From: an uncultured Mucispirillum sp.
GTDB lineage: Bacteria; Chrysiogenota; Deferribacteres; Deferribacterales; Mucispirillaceae
DNA: 64,000 nucleotides
Direction: 5' to 3'
Assembly: GCA_944323205.1 (NCBI GenBank)
Contig: CALURO010000004.1
Coordinates: forward strand, 161,008 to 225,007
Positions 19,176 to 28,195 of the stretch are shown here, one piece after another. Both the position numbers and the translations under genes were made by a program. The notes below the pieces were generated by a model. The model was not told the origin of the DNA, made no database searches, and was given only the letters and a program-made list of their open reading frames with translations. The stretch's first letter is position 1. Each line of letters begins with the position of its first letter.

Positions 19176-20656
19176 TGAATAATTTAAATCAGAATCTTGA
19201 TATAAAAAATACACTGCAGACTACTGTTTTTATTACACCACAAATGAAACAGTCGCTTGCTATCCTGCAAATGCCAATAGTAGAGCTGGAACAGGAACTT
19301 TCTAGTATTTTAGAAGAAAATCCTATATTAGAAGCTGTTGAAGATGACGGCAGTGATGATTTTGATAGTTTAGATGACTTTGAAGAAAATGAAAATAATA
19401 GTTTATCTGAAGATATAGACGATACACATGATAAAGATAAAAACCTTGATAATCTTGTAGAGAAGATTACAGGAGATGACTGGGAAGAATATATTGGCTA
19501 TGAAAAGCTGGATGATATAAGCTATAAATCTATAAATGATGAAAATAATTTTGATTTAGAGCAGATAATTGGTGCAAAAGAATCTCTTTATGAGCATCTT
19601 ATGTATCAGCTGAATATTAACATTATAGATAAAGAAGAAAGACGCATTGGCGAATATATAATAGGCAATCTTTCTGAAGATGGATATTTTAGAATAGATA
19701 TAAAAGATGCATGCAGTGAACTTAATGTAGAAGAAAATATATTTGAAAAAGTATTAAATATAATAAAAACATTCACACCATCAGGTATAGCATCATCTTC
19801 ATTACAGGAATGTGTAATAACTCAAATAAAAGATATGGACTGTGATGCAGTTTATGTTGATTTAGCAGAGGAATTATTAGCAGGGTATTCTGCAGAGCTT
19901 GCAGCATTTAAATATGATGATATATCAAAAGGTATGAGTATTGAAAGAGATACTTTTGATTATCTGTTGCAGCTGATTAAAAAAACAGACCCACGGCCTG
20001 GGCTTAATTTTTCAGGAAGTGATACAAAATTTATTACACCTGATGTTTTTATAGTGCCAAATGAAGAAAACTTTGATATAATAGTGAATGAAAAAGGTCT
20101 TCCTAATATAAGGCTTAATAATTACTATATAAAAATGCTGCAGGGAAATAATTTAGACAGCGAAGCAAAAAGTTATATTAAAGATAAAGTAAAAAATGCT
20201 GTATGGGTAATAGAAAGCCTGCAGAAAAGGCAGAAAGCTATATATAAGGTTGTAAAAGCTATTGTTGATTATCAGGGAGAATTTTTACAGCATGGAATAA
20301 ATATGCTGAAACCTTTAAAATTAAAGGATATTGCAGAGGTTACAGGACTTCATGAATCTACAGTAAGTCGTGTAACTTCTAGTAAATACGCTATGACAAA
20401 ACACGGCTTGATAGAGTTGAAATCATTTTTTTCTAAAAGTCTTGAAAGTCAGGACGGAGATATGTCTATAGGCGTGATAAAACAAAAAATAAAAGAGCTG
20501 ATTGATGGAGAAGATAAAGAAGTTTGTCTTTCTGACCAGCGAATAGTAGAGTTAATGGAAGAAAAAGGTATAAAAATTGCGAGACGCACTGTTGCGAAAT
20601 ATAGAGATGAGATGAATATTCCAACAATGTCGCAAAGAAGAAGGCTAAGGAGGTAA
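19175..20656 (+). CDS. rpoN: RNA polymerase sigma-54 factor
   Basis: RpoN directs polymerase to -24/-12 promoters and needs enhancer-binding activators. Region I is Gln-rich (FITPQMKQSLAILQMPIVELEQEL, residues 18-41), then an acidic linker rich in Asp/Glu (about 55-100), the core-binding region, a helix-turn-helix (LKDIAEVTGLHESTVSRVTSSKY) and the RpoN box ARRTVAKYRDEMNIP near the C-terminus, which contacts the -24 element. Length is 493 aa. The lptB-rpoN-hpf-rapZ-PTS order is widespread in Gram-negatives. No sigma-54 activator gene is in the window. Confidence 0.97.
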   Translation: MNNLNQNLDIKNTLQTTVFITPQMKQSLAILQMPIVELEQELSSILEENPILEAVEDDGSDDFDSLDDFEENENNSLSEDIDDTHDKDKNLDNLVEKITGDDWEEYIGYEKLDDISYKSINDENNFDLEQIIGAKESLYEHLMYQLNINIIDKEERRIGEYIIGNLSEDGYFRIDIKDACSELNVEENIFEKVLNIIKTFTPSGIASSSLQECVITQIKDMDCDAVYVDLAEELLAGYSAELAAFKYDDISKGMSIERDTFDYLLQLIKKTDPRPGLNFSGSDTKFITPDVFIVPNEENFDIIVNEKGLPNIRLNNYYIKMLQGNNLDSEAKSYIKDKVKNAVWVIESLQKRQKAIYKVVKAIVDYQGEFLQHGINMLKPLKLKDIAEVTGLHESTVSRVTSSKYAMTKHGLIELKSFFSKSLESQDGDMSIGVIKQKIKELIDGEDKEVCLSDQRIVELMEEKGIKIARRTVAKYRDEMNIPTMSQRRRLRR

Positions 20657-20660
20657 TATT

Positions 20661-21200
20661 ATGAATATTACAGTTAACGCAAAACACACTACTCTTACAG
20701 ATGCTATCAGAGATTATTCTGAAAAGAAAATCCAAAGAATAGCAAAATATTTTGATGATAATATGGATGTTCATGTTAACCTGAATGTTGAAAAAAATAT
20801 GCATATTGCAGAAATATTTGTAAATGTAAAAGGTATGTTTTTAAAAGGAATAGAAAAATCTGAAGATATGTATGCTTCTATTGATATGGCTGTTGATAAA
20901 ATAGAAAGGCAGGTTGTTAAATATAAAAAGAAATTAACATCTCATAAAAATGCAGAAAACAGAGAATCTATGGAAGACTTAAAACTTAGTGTTTATGACT
21001 ATAATGAAGATAGTGCCATAGAAGAACCAACTATTGTTATTTCTAAACAAATACCTGCAAAACCAATGGATATAGAAGAAGCTATCATGCAGATGGATTT
21101 AATGAATAAAAACTTCTTCGTTTTCCGTAATGCAGAAAATTCAGAAATTAACGTTGTTTATAAAAGAGATGATGGTAAAGTTGGTATTATTGAACCATAA
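20661..21200 (+). CDS. hpf: Ribosome hibernation promoting factor, long form
   Basis: Hpf binds the 30S decoding region and shuts down ribosomes in stationary phase. The N-terminal ribosome-binding domain (residues 1-100, ITVNAKHTTLTDAIRDYSEKKIQRIAKYFD) is followed by a linker and a C-terminal domain (about 125-179, IVISKQIPAKPMDIEEAIMQMDLMNKNFFVFRN) that in long HPFs dimerises two 30S subunits into 100S particles. So one protein probably suffices for 100S formation. A strong RBS (AAGGAGG) sits at the end of rpoN. A terminator follows. Confidence 0.95.
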   Translation: MNITVNAKHTTLTDAIRDYSEKKIQRIAKYFDDNMDVHVNLNVEKNMHIAEIFVNVKGMFLKGIEKSEDMYASIDMAVDKIERQVVKYKKKLTSHKNAENRESMEDLKLSVYDYNEDSAIEEPTIVISKQIPAKPMDIEEAIMQMDLMNKNFFVFRNAENSEINVVYKRDDGKVGIIEP

Positions 21201-21207
21201 TTATATA

Positions 21208-21236
21208 AGTGTGGCTGAAAATATGCCACACTTTTT
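21208..21236 (+). terminator. Intrinsic terminator after hpf
   Basis: AGTGTGGC (21208-21215) pairs with GCCACACT (21225-21232), followed by Ts. It closes the long plus-strand run before rapZ. Confidence 0.88.
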
Positions 21237-21272
21237 ATAAATTTATATAATCCTTGATTTACAGGAATATTT

Positions 21273-22118
21273 ATGAATAACCTTTCTATAGTAATCATAA
21301 CAGGTCTTTCTGGTGCAGGAAAATCTCATGCTGCAAAAGTGTTTGAAGATTTAGGGTATTACACTATTGATAATGTTCCGCTGCCTATTCTTGAAAAAGT
21401 TGTAGAGCTTTTTTATAGTCTTGATAATGGTATAACTAAGGTGGCTTTTGTTATAGATTCAAGGGCAAAAGATATTAATTTAGTATATAAGTTTATTAAG
21501 ATGCTTAAAGAAAAGTATAATGCAACCTCTATTTTTATGGACGCATCAAGTGAAACCTTAATTAAAAGATATAAAGAAACAAGAAGAATGCACCCGCTGG
21601 GAAGTGATGTACCAGAATCTATTAAAAAAGAAGCTGCTCTTATGGGTAATGTAAAAGATATTTCTGATATTGTTTTAAATACTGATAATAAAAATATTCA
21701 CGATTTAACAAAAGAAATAGTAAGCATTTTTGATATATATGCAAATGATTTTATAGTAACCATGCAGTCTTTTGGGTTTAAAAATGGTGTTCCTACTGAT
21801 GCAGATATGATGTTTGATGTTCGTTTTCTGCGTAATCCTCATTTTGATGATGGCCTAAGGACTATGACAGGCTTAAATGAGGAAGTTCAAGACTATGTGA
21901 AAGCTGATGAAAGTTATTATCAATTTATGGAAAAGCTTATAGGTATGGTAAAAATGCTTATTCCTTTATATAAAAAGGAAGGTAAAAAATATTTTAATAT
22001 TTCTATTGGCTGTACAGGTGGTAAACACAGGTCTGTAACTGTTGTTGAAAATTTAGCATCTGCATTATCTGATGGCTCATGTAATATAAGGATTAAACAC
22101 AGGGATATTGATAAATAA
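21273..22118 (+). CDS. rapZ: RNase adapter protein RapZ (P-loop, YvcJ family)
   Basis: RapZ family proteins bind nucleotide; in enteric bacteria RapZ senses glucosamine-6-phosphate and targets the small RNA GlmZ to RNase E, tuning GlmS. Walker A is GLSGAGKSHAAK (residues 10-21), then DLGYYTIDNVP, the RYKETRRMHPL segment, and the C-terminal GCTGGKHRSVTVVE typical of the family. Length is 281 aa. It heads the PTS cluster. No GlmZ-like RNA was recognised, so the regulatory partner here is open. Confidence 0.95.
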   Translation: MNNLSIVIITGLSGAGKSHAAKVFEDLGYYTIDNVPLPILEKVVELFYSLDNGITKVAFVIDSRAKDINLVYKFIKMLKEKYNATSIFMDASSETLIKRYKETRRMHPLGSDVPESIKKEAALMGNVKDISDIVLNTDNKNIHDLTKEIVSIFDIYANDFIVTMQSFGFKNGVPTDADMMFDVRFLRNPHFDDGLRTMTGLNEEVQDYVKADESYYQFMEKLIGMVKMLIPLYKKEGKKYFNISIGCTGGKHRSVTVVENLASALSDGSCNIRIKHRDIDK

Positions 22119-22136
22119 AAGTTAAAGGGTTTTTGT

Positions 22137-22538
22137 ATGGTAATTGTTATATTAACACATGGAATGTTTGGTGAGGAGCTTCTCCATGCTGCTGAAATGA
22201 TTGTTGGCAGGCAGGATAAAGTTGAGGTTATATCTATACAAGGTGGAGTATCTATAAATGATGCTTCTTTAAAATTAGAGGATATTTTAAAACAGTATAA
22301 AACAGAATGCTGTCTTGTATTTACAGATATGTTCGGGGGAAGCCCATCTAATATATCAATGGCATATTTAGATAAAAATACAGTAGAAGTTATATCAGGT
22401 ATTAACCTGCCAATGCTTTTAAAAGCATTTACCATGAGAATGGATAATACTAATACGCTTGAGAAAATTGCTAAAGAATCAGCAGAAGCTGGACGAAATA
22501 GTATAAAAGTTGCAGGAGAATTACTTAATCAAAAATGA
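22137..22538 (+). CDS. PTS mannose-type EIIA component
   Basis: EIIA of the mannose/fructose/sorbose PTS family takes phosphate from HPr and hands it to EIIB. The phosphorylated residue is His8 in VILTHGMFGEELL, and the TDMFGGSPSN loop is typical. Length of 133 aa equals one free-standing EIIA domain. RBS AAAGGG lies upstream. In many Gram-negatives a lone EIIA of this type next to rapZ is regulatory; here EIIB, EIIC and EIID follow, so it can serve a real transporter. Confidence 0.93.
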   Translation: MVIVILTHGMFGEELLHAAEMIVGRQDKVEVISIQGGVSINDASLKLEDILKQYKTECCLVFTDMFGGSPSNISMAYLDKNTVEVISGINLPMLLKAFTMRMDNTNTLEKIAKESAEAGRNSIKVAGELLNQK

Positions 22539-23011
22539 AGCGGCTTATATATCGAGTAGATGATAGATTTATCCATGGTCAAGTATTAGAGGGCTGGGTA
22601 AATTATCTGCATATTAAAGATATTATTATTGTTAATGATATTATAGCTAATGATAGTTTTCGTGCGTCTATTTACCAAAGCACTCTTCCTGCTGGCTCAA
22701 AATTTTCTGTATATACTATAAATGATTTTTGCGAGAAGAAACCATATCTTAAGAATAAGAAAAAATTTACACTGATTTTACTTGGCTCTATTGATGATTT
22801 ATTTAAAATTCAAGAAACATTTTCTTCAAATATATATTTCAATATAGGTTGTATTGCAGATAATACACATGATGTCTGTATTAATGACAGCGTATTTTTA
22901 TCGTTAAATGATTTTAATAAACTGCAAACATTATCAGAAAATTATGATATTTATTTCCATAAAGTACCATGGGAAAAGCCTGTAATTTTTTCTCATAATC
23001 AAAGAGCGTAG
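22535..23011 (+). CDS. PTS mannose-type EIIB component
   Basis: EIIB receives phosphate from EIIA on a histidine and passes it to the sugar. The signature RVDDRFIHGQVLEGW carries the phospho-acceptor His14, and IIIVNDIIANDSFR follows as usual. The C-terminal half is more divergent than in well-known EIIBs, so the sugar cannot be inferred. It overlaps the EIIA stop by 4 bases. Confidence 0.92.
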   Translation: MKRLIYRVDDRFIHGQVLEGWVNYLHIKDIIIVNDIIANDSFRASIYQSTLPAGSKFSVYTINDFCEKKPYLKNKKKFTLILLGSIDDLFKIQETFSSNIYFNIGCIADNTHDVCINDSVFLSLNDFNKLQTLSENYDIYFHKVPWEKPVIFSHNQRA

Positions 23012-23018
23012 GTATATT

Positions 23019-23702
23019 ATGGAAGAAATATCTATTTGGCAGATAATATTTCTTATTATTTTTTCAGGTTTTATTTCAATAGACAGGCTTGCAGGGTTAA
23101 ATATAATGATTTCTCGTCCTATAATAGTTTCTGGCATTATAGGTATAGTATTTAATGATATTTATGCAGCATTAATGATAGGTCTTATATTTGAATTTAT
23201 TGGTATGCTTGAAGTTCCTGTTGGAACAACTATTGCTCATGATGATACATTTGGTGGATATGCTGGAGCATCAGCTGTTCTTCTTGGATATATTAATTCT
23301 GATGCTGTAAATATTTTGGCTGCTATTTTTATTATTTCCATTTTAATGTATCCTGTTACCTTATCAGATAAAGGATTTAGAGAAATAAACAGATATCTTG
23401 TTAAAAAAAGTGTTATTAATAATAAAACAGGCAATGAAAATAAATTAGTTGCTTTAGGTATATTTTTAGCATTTATTCGTGGAGTAATCGTATATAATGC
23501 TGCATTAATAATTATCTTGGTGTTTATGAGTATTATAAGTAATATTGAGCATCATTTTACTAACCTTTATAAGCCAGTTATAGCACTTACTATTATAGCT
23601 ACATTTATGTCTGGATATTTATTAAGATTTTTAATTATTAATAGATTATATAAAGTATTACTGCTGGCATTAGGTATGGCTGCAGGCTGGTGGATAATAT
23701 GA
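23019..23702 (+). CDS. PTS mannose-type EIIC component
   Basis: EIIC is one of two membrane subunits forming the sugar channel. It is strongly hydrophobic with about six to seven membrane segments. Family features include SRPIIVSGIIGIVFND (normally LSRPLV..G...GD), GLIFEFIGMLEVPVGTTIAHDDTFGGYAG and the C-terminal hydrophobic run ending MAAGWWII. Length of 227 aa is slightly short. The stop overlaps the EIID start in ATGA. Confidence 0.88.
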   Translation: MEEISIWQIIFLIIFSGFISIDRLAGLNIMISRPIIVSGIIGIVFNDIYAALMIGLIFEFIGMLEVPVGTTIAHDDTFGGYAGASAVLLGYINSDAVNILAAIFIISILMYPVTLSDKGFREINRYLVKKSVINNKTGNENKLVALGIFLAFIRGVIVYNAALIIILVFMSIISNIEHHFTNLYKPVIALTIIATFMSGYLLRFLIINRLYKVLLLALGMAAGWWII

Positions 23703-24403
23703 GAAAACTGGTTATATTCCCAACACTTTTAAAAAGTATGTTTTATCAAGGCAACTGGAATATTACCAATATGCAGGGTACTGGTTTTAGGTGGCTTTTA
23801 AAAGATTTTTTTAAAAACAATAAAACTAAGCTGCCTTCAGATTTTGATTCTTCCCCTCTTTATTATTTTAATACTAACCCTTATTTAGTTACTTTTATTT
23901 TAGGTTTATTATTAAGAGAAACTCAGGAAAAAGGTAAAATCGGGGATTATGATAAAATATATTCATCTGCGCTTGCTGCATTAGGTGATACTTTTTTCTG
24001 GCATTCATTAAGACCTTTTGCATTTTTTATTTCAATATGGGCAATTTTAGTAAACCCTGTATTATTAATAATTTTATACCTTGTTGTTTTTAATTTATTT
24101 AATATAGTTTTTAGGGTGCTTGGTTTTTATTATGGGTATACATTTGGTGCAAATGTAATGTCTTTATTTAATAAAATAGGTTTCAATAAATGGAGTGCTG
24201 TTTTTGATGCAATGACTACATTTATGGCAGGAATAGTGATTGCTTATGTTATTAAATATCAATATTACGAAGGCTCAATATATGTGATTAAATCAATTTT
24301 ATTATTTATATTAGGTTTAATAATCTCTAAGTGGGTGAGAGGACCGCTGGAATTAATAATTGTAATTACAATACTTGGAGTACTTTTATTATTTGGAGTA
24401 TAA
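23699..24403 (+). CDS. PTS mannose-type EIID component
   Basis: EIID pairs with EIIC in the membrane. Signatures include QGNWNITNMQGTGFRW near the start, YFNTNPYLVTFILGLLL, and GDTFFWHSLRPF (normally GDSLFWGTLRP). The C-terminal half is hydrophobic. I start at ATG 23699, which overlaps the EIIC stop, rather than a GTG at 23690. Length is 234 aa. It lies immediately upstream of HPr. Confidence 0.9.
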   Translation: MRKLVIFPTLLKSMFYQGNWNITNMQGTGFRWLLKDFFKNNKTKLPSDFDSSPLYYFNTNPYLVTFILGLLLRETQEKGKIGDYDKIYSSALAALGDTFFWHSLRPFAFFISIWAILVNPVLLIILYLVVFNLFNIVFRVLGFYYGYTFGANVMSLFNKIGFNKWSAVFDAMTTFMAGIVIAYVIKYQYYEGSIYVIKSILLFILGLIISKWVRGPLELIIVITILGVLLLFGV

Positions 24404-24404
24404 T

Positions 24405-24677
24405 ATGGATTATACATTTGAAGCAGTAATTAAAAATAAATTAGGAATACATGCAAGAATTGCAGCATTATTAGTAAAAACAGTTAATAAATATGATGCA
24501 GAAGCATATATTCTTTTTCATGGAGATAAAGTAAATATTAAACATTTAACAGATGTTATATCTTTGTCTATTACTCAAAATTCTGTAGTAGAAATAAATG
24601 TGGAAGGAAAAGAGGCTGTACAGTGCAGCCATGAATTACAGCAGTTAATAGAAAATAGTTTTGGAGAAATGTCTTGA
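24405..24677 (+). CDS. ptsH: Phosphocarrier protein HPr
   Basis: HPr shuttles phosphate from Enzyme I to EIIA. The active-site His16 lies in KNKLGIHARIAA, where the usual Pro after HAR is Ile. The regulatory serine site (KSIMGVMSL in Firmicutes HPr, Ser46) reads KHLTDVISL, with His47 at the serine position, so kinase control through HprK is not expected. I start at ATG 24405, preceded by TTTGGAG; the in-frame ATG at 24375 would overlap EIID. Length of 90 aa is normal. Confidence 0.92.
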   Translation: MDYTFEAVIKNKLGIHARIAALLVKTVNKYDAEAYILFHGDKVNIKHLTDVISLSITQNSVVEINVEGKEAVQCSHELQQLIENSFGEMS

Positions 24678-26386
24678 TTATCAAAAAAGGTGCAGCAATA
24701 TCAAATGGTATTGCTATTGGTAAAGCATTAGTTATATGCCGCGATAAAATCAGTGTGAAAGGTTATAAAATACAGGATACTAATACTGAAATAGAAAAAC
24801 TACATACAGCTGTTTCGCACACATCAAAACTTTTAGACCAGATGCAGCTTTTAAGTAAAACATATAAAGAACTTTATGATGTATATAAGCTGCTTTTAAC
24901 AGATGAATCTTTTATCGGAAAAGCTGTATCAATAATTAAGGAAGAAAAAGTTAATGCAGAATATGCTTTAAAAAAAGTAACTGATAATTTAATGAATAAA
25001 CTTTCCCTTTCTGATAATGAGTATTTTCAGGCAAGAATGCATGATATAAAAGATATATATATGCGCCTTGTCCATTATATGTCAAATATTGTTGTAGAAA
25101 ATATTGAAGAAGCAGATGAAAATTCTATTTTAATATTTAATGATTTTATAGTTTCAGATATTGATGCTATGGTTAAAAAGAAAGTAAAAGGGTTTGTTTC
25201 TTCACTAGGCAATAAAATGAGCCATAAAAGTATAATTGTTAGAGAATCAGGTATTGTGGCAGTTTCTAATATTAAGAATATAGATGTAGTTGTAAAAACT
25301 GGAGATATAGTTATTGTTGATGGTTTTTTAGGCTATGTTTCTATTAATCCAGATGAAAAAACTCTAAAAAAATATAAAAAGAAAAAAGAAGATTATGAGA
25401 ATTTCTTATATTCTGTAAAAAATGAACAAGATACAACATGTAAAACGAAAGACGGCAGTATAGTTTCATTGTATGCTAATATTAATAGTAATGATGAATT
25501 AACATATATTAATGTCCATGGATTAAATGGTGTAGGGCTTTATAGAACTGAGTTTTTATATATAAATAATGGTCTTTTATCAGAAGAAGAGCAGTATAAT
25601 ATTTATAAAACAGCACTGTTTGCATTGCATAATAAACCCCTTGTTGTCAGAACTTTTGATTTAGGTGGTGATAAAATAAGCAGATTTATGCCAAACTCCA
25701 TAGAAGAAAATCCTGCACTTGGTCTTAGAGCTATAAGATATAGTATGAAATACAGGGATTTTTTTAGTGCACAGATAAGGGCTGTTTTAAGAGCAGGTAC
25801 TTCTGGTGATATAAGACTTTTACTGCCAATGATATCATCAGTTGACGAACTACTTGAAGTAAAATCTATTATAGAAAGTGAAAAAAAACGCCTGCAGGAA
25901 ATGAATATACCATATAGAGATAATATTCCTATTGGTATAATGATAGAAGTGCCATCAACAGCTATTGCAATTGATAGATTTATTAAATATGCAGATTTTT
26001 TTAGTATTGGCACAAATGATTTAATTCAGTATATGATTGGTGTTGATAGAAATAATGAAGATGTAAGTAGTCTTTATTCCCCTGTGCATCCAGCTATACT
26101 TTACACATTAAAAAATATTTATGATAAGGTTTCTGAATCAGGCAAATCAATCTCAATATGTGGCGAATTAGCAGGTGACGGTAGATATACTGCTGTATTA
26201 ATAGGTCTTGGATACCGTTCATTCAGCATGAACCCACGTTCTTCTTATATGATTAGAAAAGTACTTTCTACTTATAATGTTGATGATTGTAAAAGGCTTG
26301 TAAGTATACTATTAAGCTGTGATACAATAGACGAAATTGAAGCATTAATTACAGATTTTAATGGAAAACAAATTTTGTCCGATTAA
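24674..26386 (+). CDS. ptsI: PTS Enzyme I (phosphoenolpyruvate-protein phosphotransferase)
   Basis: Enzyme I takes phosphate from PEP and passes it to HPr. The phosphohistidine is His184 in GNKMSHKSIIVRESGIVAV. The PEP-binding barrel shows GLYRTEFLY, RTFDLGGDKISRF, ENPALGLRAIRYS, SIGTNDLIQYMIGVDRN and ICGELAGD with its catalytic Cys. Length of 570 aa is standard. The start is TTG 24674, overlapping the HPr stop, with GGAGAA six bases before it. It closes the PTS operon. Confidence 0.95.
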   Translation: MIIKKGAAISNGIAIGKALVICRDKISVKGYKIQDTNTEIEKLHTAVSHTSKLLDQMQLLSKTYKELYDVYKLLLTDESFIGKAVSIIKEEKVNAEYALKKVTDNLMNKLSLSDNEYFQARMHDIKDIYMRLVHYMSNIVVENIEEADENSILIFNDFIVSDIDAMVKKKVKGFVSSLGNKMSHKSIIVRESGIVAVSNIKNIDVVVKTGDIVIVDGFLGYVSINPDEKTLKKYKKKKEDYENFLYSVKNEQDTTCKTKDGSIVSLYANINSNDELTYINVHGLNGVGLYRTEFLYINNGLLSEEEQYNIYKTALFALHNKPLVVRTFDLGGDKISRFMPNSIEENPALGLRAIRYSMKYRDFFSAQIRAVLRAGTSGDIRLLLPMISSVDELLEVKSIIESEKKRLQEMNIPYRDNIPIGIMIEVPSTAIAIDRFIKYADFFSIGTNDLIQYMIGVDRNNEDVSSLYSPVHPAILYTLKNIYDKVSESGKSISICGELAGDGRYTAVLIGLGYRSFSMNPRSSYMIRKVLSTYNVDDCKRLVSILLSCDTIDEIEALITDFNGKQILSD

Positions 26387-26396
26387 TAATATATAT

Positions 26397-26425
26397 TTGA
26401 CAAATAGTGCAAGTCTATTTATAAT
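26397..26425 (+). promoter_or_regulatory. Consensus sigma-70 promoter for the ABC exporter operon
   Basis: TTGACA (26397-26402), 17-base spacer, TATAAT (26420-26425): both boxes match consensus perfectly. The spacer carries an inverted repeat, AAATAG (26402-26407) and CTATTT (26415-26420), which could be a repressor site between the boxes. It lies 59 bases before the HlyD-like gene. Confidence 0.75.
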
Positions 26426-26484
26426 AAATTCATTAAGTATATAATATTTAGTAATAATTATTATATATTATATTTAGGTGATTT

Positions 26485-27270
26485 ATGAAAAAAGTGATTA
26501 TTTTACTTGTTGTTATTGCTGTATTAGCTATCGGATTTTTTGCAGGATATAGATATTTATATAAAAAGGCGGATAGTGTTTTTAAACTTTCTGGTGAAAT
26601 ACAAATGACACAAGTTGATGTTGCTTTTAAAGTGTCGGGTACTATTTCTCATAGATATTTTTCAGAAGGTATGACTGTTAAAAAAGACCAGCTTCTTGCT
26701 GAATTAAATAATGAAACATATTTAACTCAGCAGAAAATGGCTAAAGCTAATGAAGAGGCTGCTAAATGGGGCTTAGAAGAATTAAAAGCTACTTTAAAAA
26801 AATCAGGTACAACCAATAATAATTTGTTAAATAAAACTCAGGCTCAGCTTGATGCAGCTTCTGCAAATAGAGAGCTGACTGATTACCAGTTATCATATAC
26901 TAAACTTAATTCACCATTAAATGGTGTTATTTTATCAGTATATAAAGAAGAAGGGGAAGTGGTTGCGGCAGGCGTTCCAGTATTTTCTATTGGTGATACA
27001 GATAAACTTTGGCTTAGAGCATATCTGCCTGAAACAAAAACTGATGCTGTAAAATTAGGTCAGAACATGGTTATAAAAGTAGATAGTATGCCAAATGAAA
27101 AATTTGAAGGTAAGGTAGTTTTTATTTCTGATAAAGCAGAATTTACTCCAAAACAAATATATACTACAGAAGAACGGGTAAAACTTGTTTATAAAGTTAA
27201 AATAGAAATTACAGATACAAAAGGTATCTTAAAACCGGGTATTCCAGCAGATGCATTTTTAGAGGAATAA
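26485..27270 (+). CDS. HlyD-family periplasmic adaptor of ABC exporter (YbhG-like)
   Basis: This membrane fusion protein would link the ABC exporter to an outer-membrane channel. One N-terminal membrane anchor (residues 2-22) is followed by a lipoyl half (VDVAFKVSGTISHRYFSEGMTVKKDQLLAELN), a short helical hairpin (about 85-145), the second lipoyl half (KLNSPLNGVILSVYKEEGEVVAAGVPVFSIGD) and a beta-barrel end. At 261 aa it is shorter than YbhG (~330), mainly because the coiled-coil hairpin is brief. No TolC-like gene is in the window. It starts a five-gene operon. Confidence 0.88.
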   Translation: MKKVIILLVVIAVLAIGFFAGYRYLYKKADSVFKLSGEIQMTQVDVAFKVSGTISHRYFSEGMTVKKDQLLAELNNETYLTQQKMAKANEEAAKWGLEELKATLKKSGTTNNNLLNKTQAQLDAASANRELTDYQLSYTKLNSPLNGVILSVYKEEGEVVAAGVPVFSIGDTDKLWLRAYLPETKTDAVKLGQNMVIKVDSMPNEKFEGKVVFISDKAEFTPKQIYTTEERVKLVYKVKIEITDTKGILKPGIPADAFLEE

Positions 27271-27274
27271 TCTA

Positions 27275-28195
27275 ATGTCTAAATCAGAATTGATTATTTC
27301 TGAAAACTTATCAAAATCTTTTGAAGATAACCATGCATTAGTAGATTTTTCTCTTTCTGTAAAACAGGGAGAAATTTCTGGTATTGTAGGCCCTGATGGT
27401 GCAGGTAAAACTACAGCAATGCGTATATTATCTACAGTTTCTTTGCCTGACAGCGGTTCTTTATTTATTAATGGTGCAAATGCTTTGTCAGATTATCGCG
27501 GTGCAAGAAAAAGTATTGGTTATATGAGCCAGAAATTTGGTTTATATATAGATATGAGTGTGGAAGAAAACATTAATTTTTTTGCAGACTTGCATGGTGT
27601 TCCTAAGTCAGAAATCAATGATAGAAAAAAAATGCTTTTAACAGCAAGCGGTATGTATCAGTTTCGCTCAAGGCTTGCAGGCAGACTTTCAGGTGGTATG
27701 AAACAAAAGCTGGCATTGTGCTGTGCATTAATCCATGAGCCAAAAGTATTAATATTAGACGAGCCTACAAATGGAGTAGACCCTGTATCACGCAGAGAAT
27801 TTTGGCAGATATTAAATAGATTTGCTTCAGATGGTACAGCTATAGTATATGCAACAAGTTATCTTGATGAAGCAGAAAGATGTAATACTATTAATTTAAT
27901 GAATAAGGGGAGCATTATTGCAGGCGGTCATTTAGAATATCTGCAATCACTTCCAAATATAGATGTTATAGAAGTAAAAGGTGAAAAAGTACGCAATATA
28001 ATGGATACTATTCCTGTAAAATACGGCAAAGTATGGTCTTTTGGCTCAACACTGCATATACATGCACCAAAAGGAAGAAATTATGCGGAAAGTCTTAAAA
28101 CATTTTTAAACAATAACTATGAAATATCAGTAATATCCCCTTCGTTAGAAGATATTTTTACATATCTTACATATAAAGGTGATACAAATGAGTAA
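27275..28195 (+). CDS. ABC exporter ATPase 1 (YbhF N-half type)
   Basis: This nucleotide-binding subunit powers export with the ABC-2 permeases downstream. Walker A GPDGAGKTT (residues ~39-47), signature LSGGMKQKLALCCAL, Walker B VLILDEPTNGVDP; the H-loop position is less standard (YATSYLDEAERC rather than TTHY). The tail of ~75 residues after the ATPase domain is typical of multidrug/polymer ABC-2 ATPases. In YbhF two such domains are fused; here they are separate genes overlapping by 8 bases. Confidence 0.9.
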   Translation: MSKSELIISENLSKSFEDNHALVDFSLSVKQGEISGIVGPDGAGKTTAMRILSTVSLPDSGSLFINGANALSDYRGARKSIGYMSQKFGLYIDMSVEENINFFADLHGVPKSEINDRKKMLLTASGMYQFRSRLAGRLSGGMKQKLALCCALIHEPKVLILDEPTNGVDPVSRREFWQILNRFASDGTAIVYATSYLDEAERCNTINLMNKGSIIAGGHLEYLQSLPNIDVIEVKGEKVRNIMDTIPVKYGKVWSFGSTLHIHAPKGRNYAESLKTFLNNNYEISVISPSLEDIFTYLTYKGDTNE

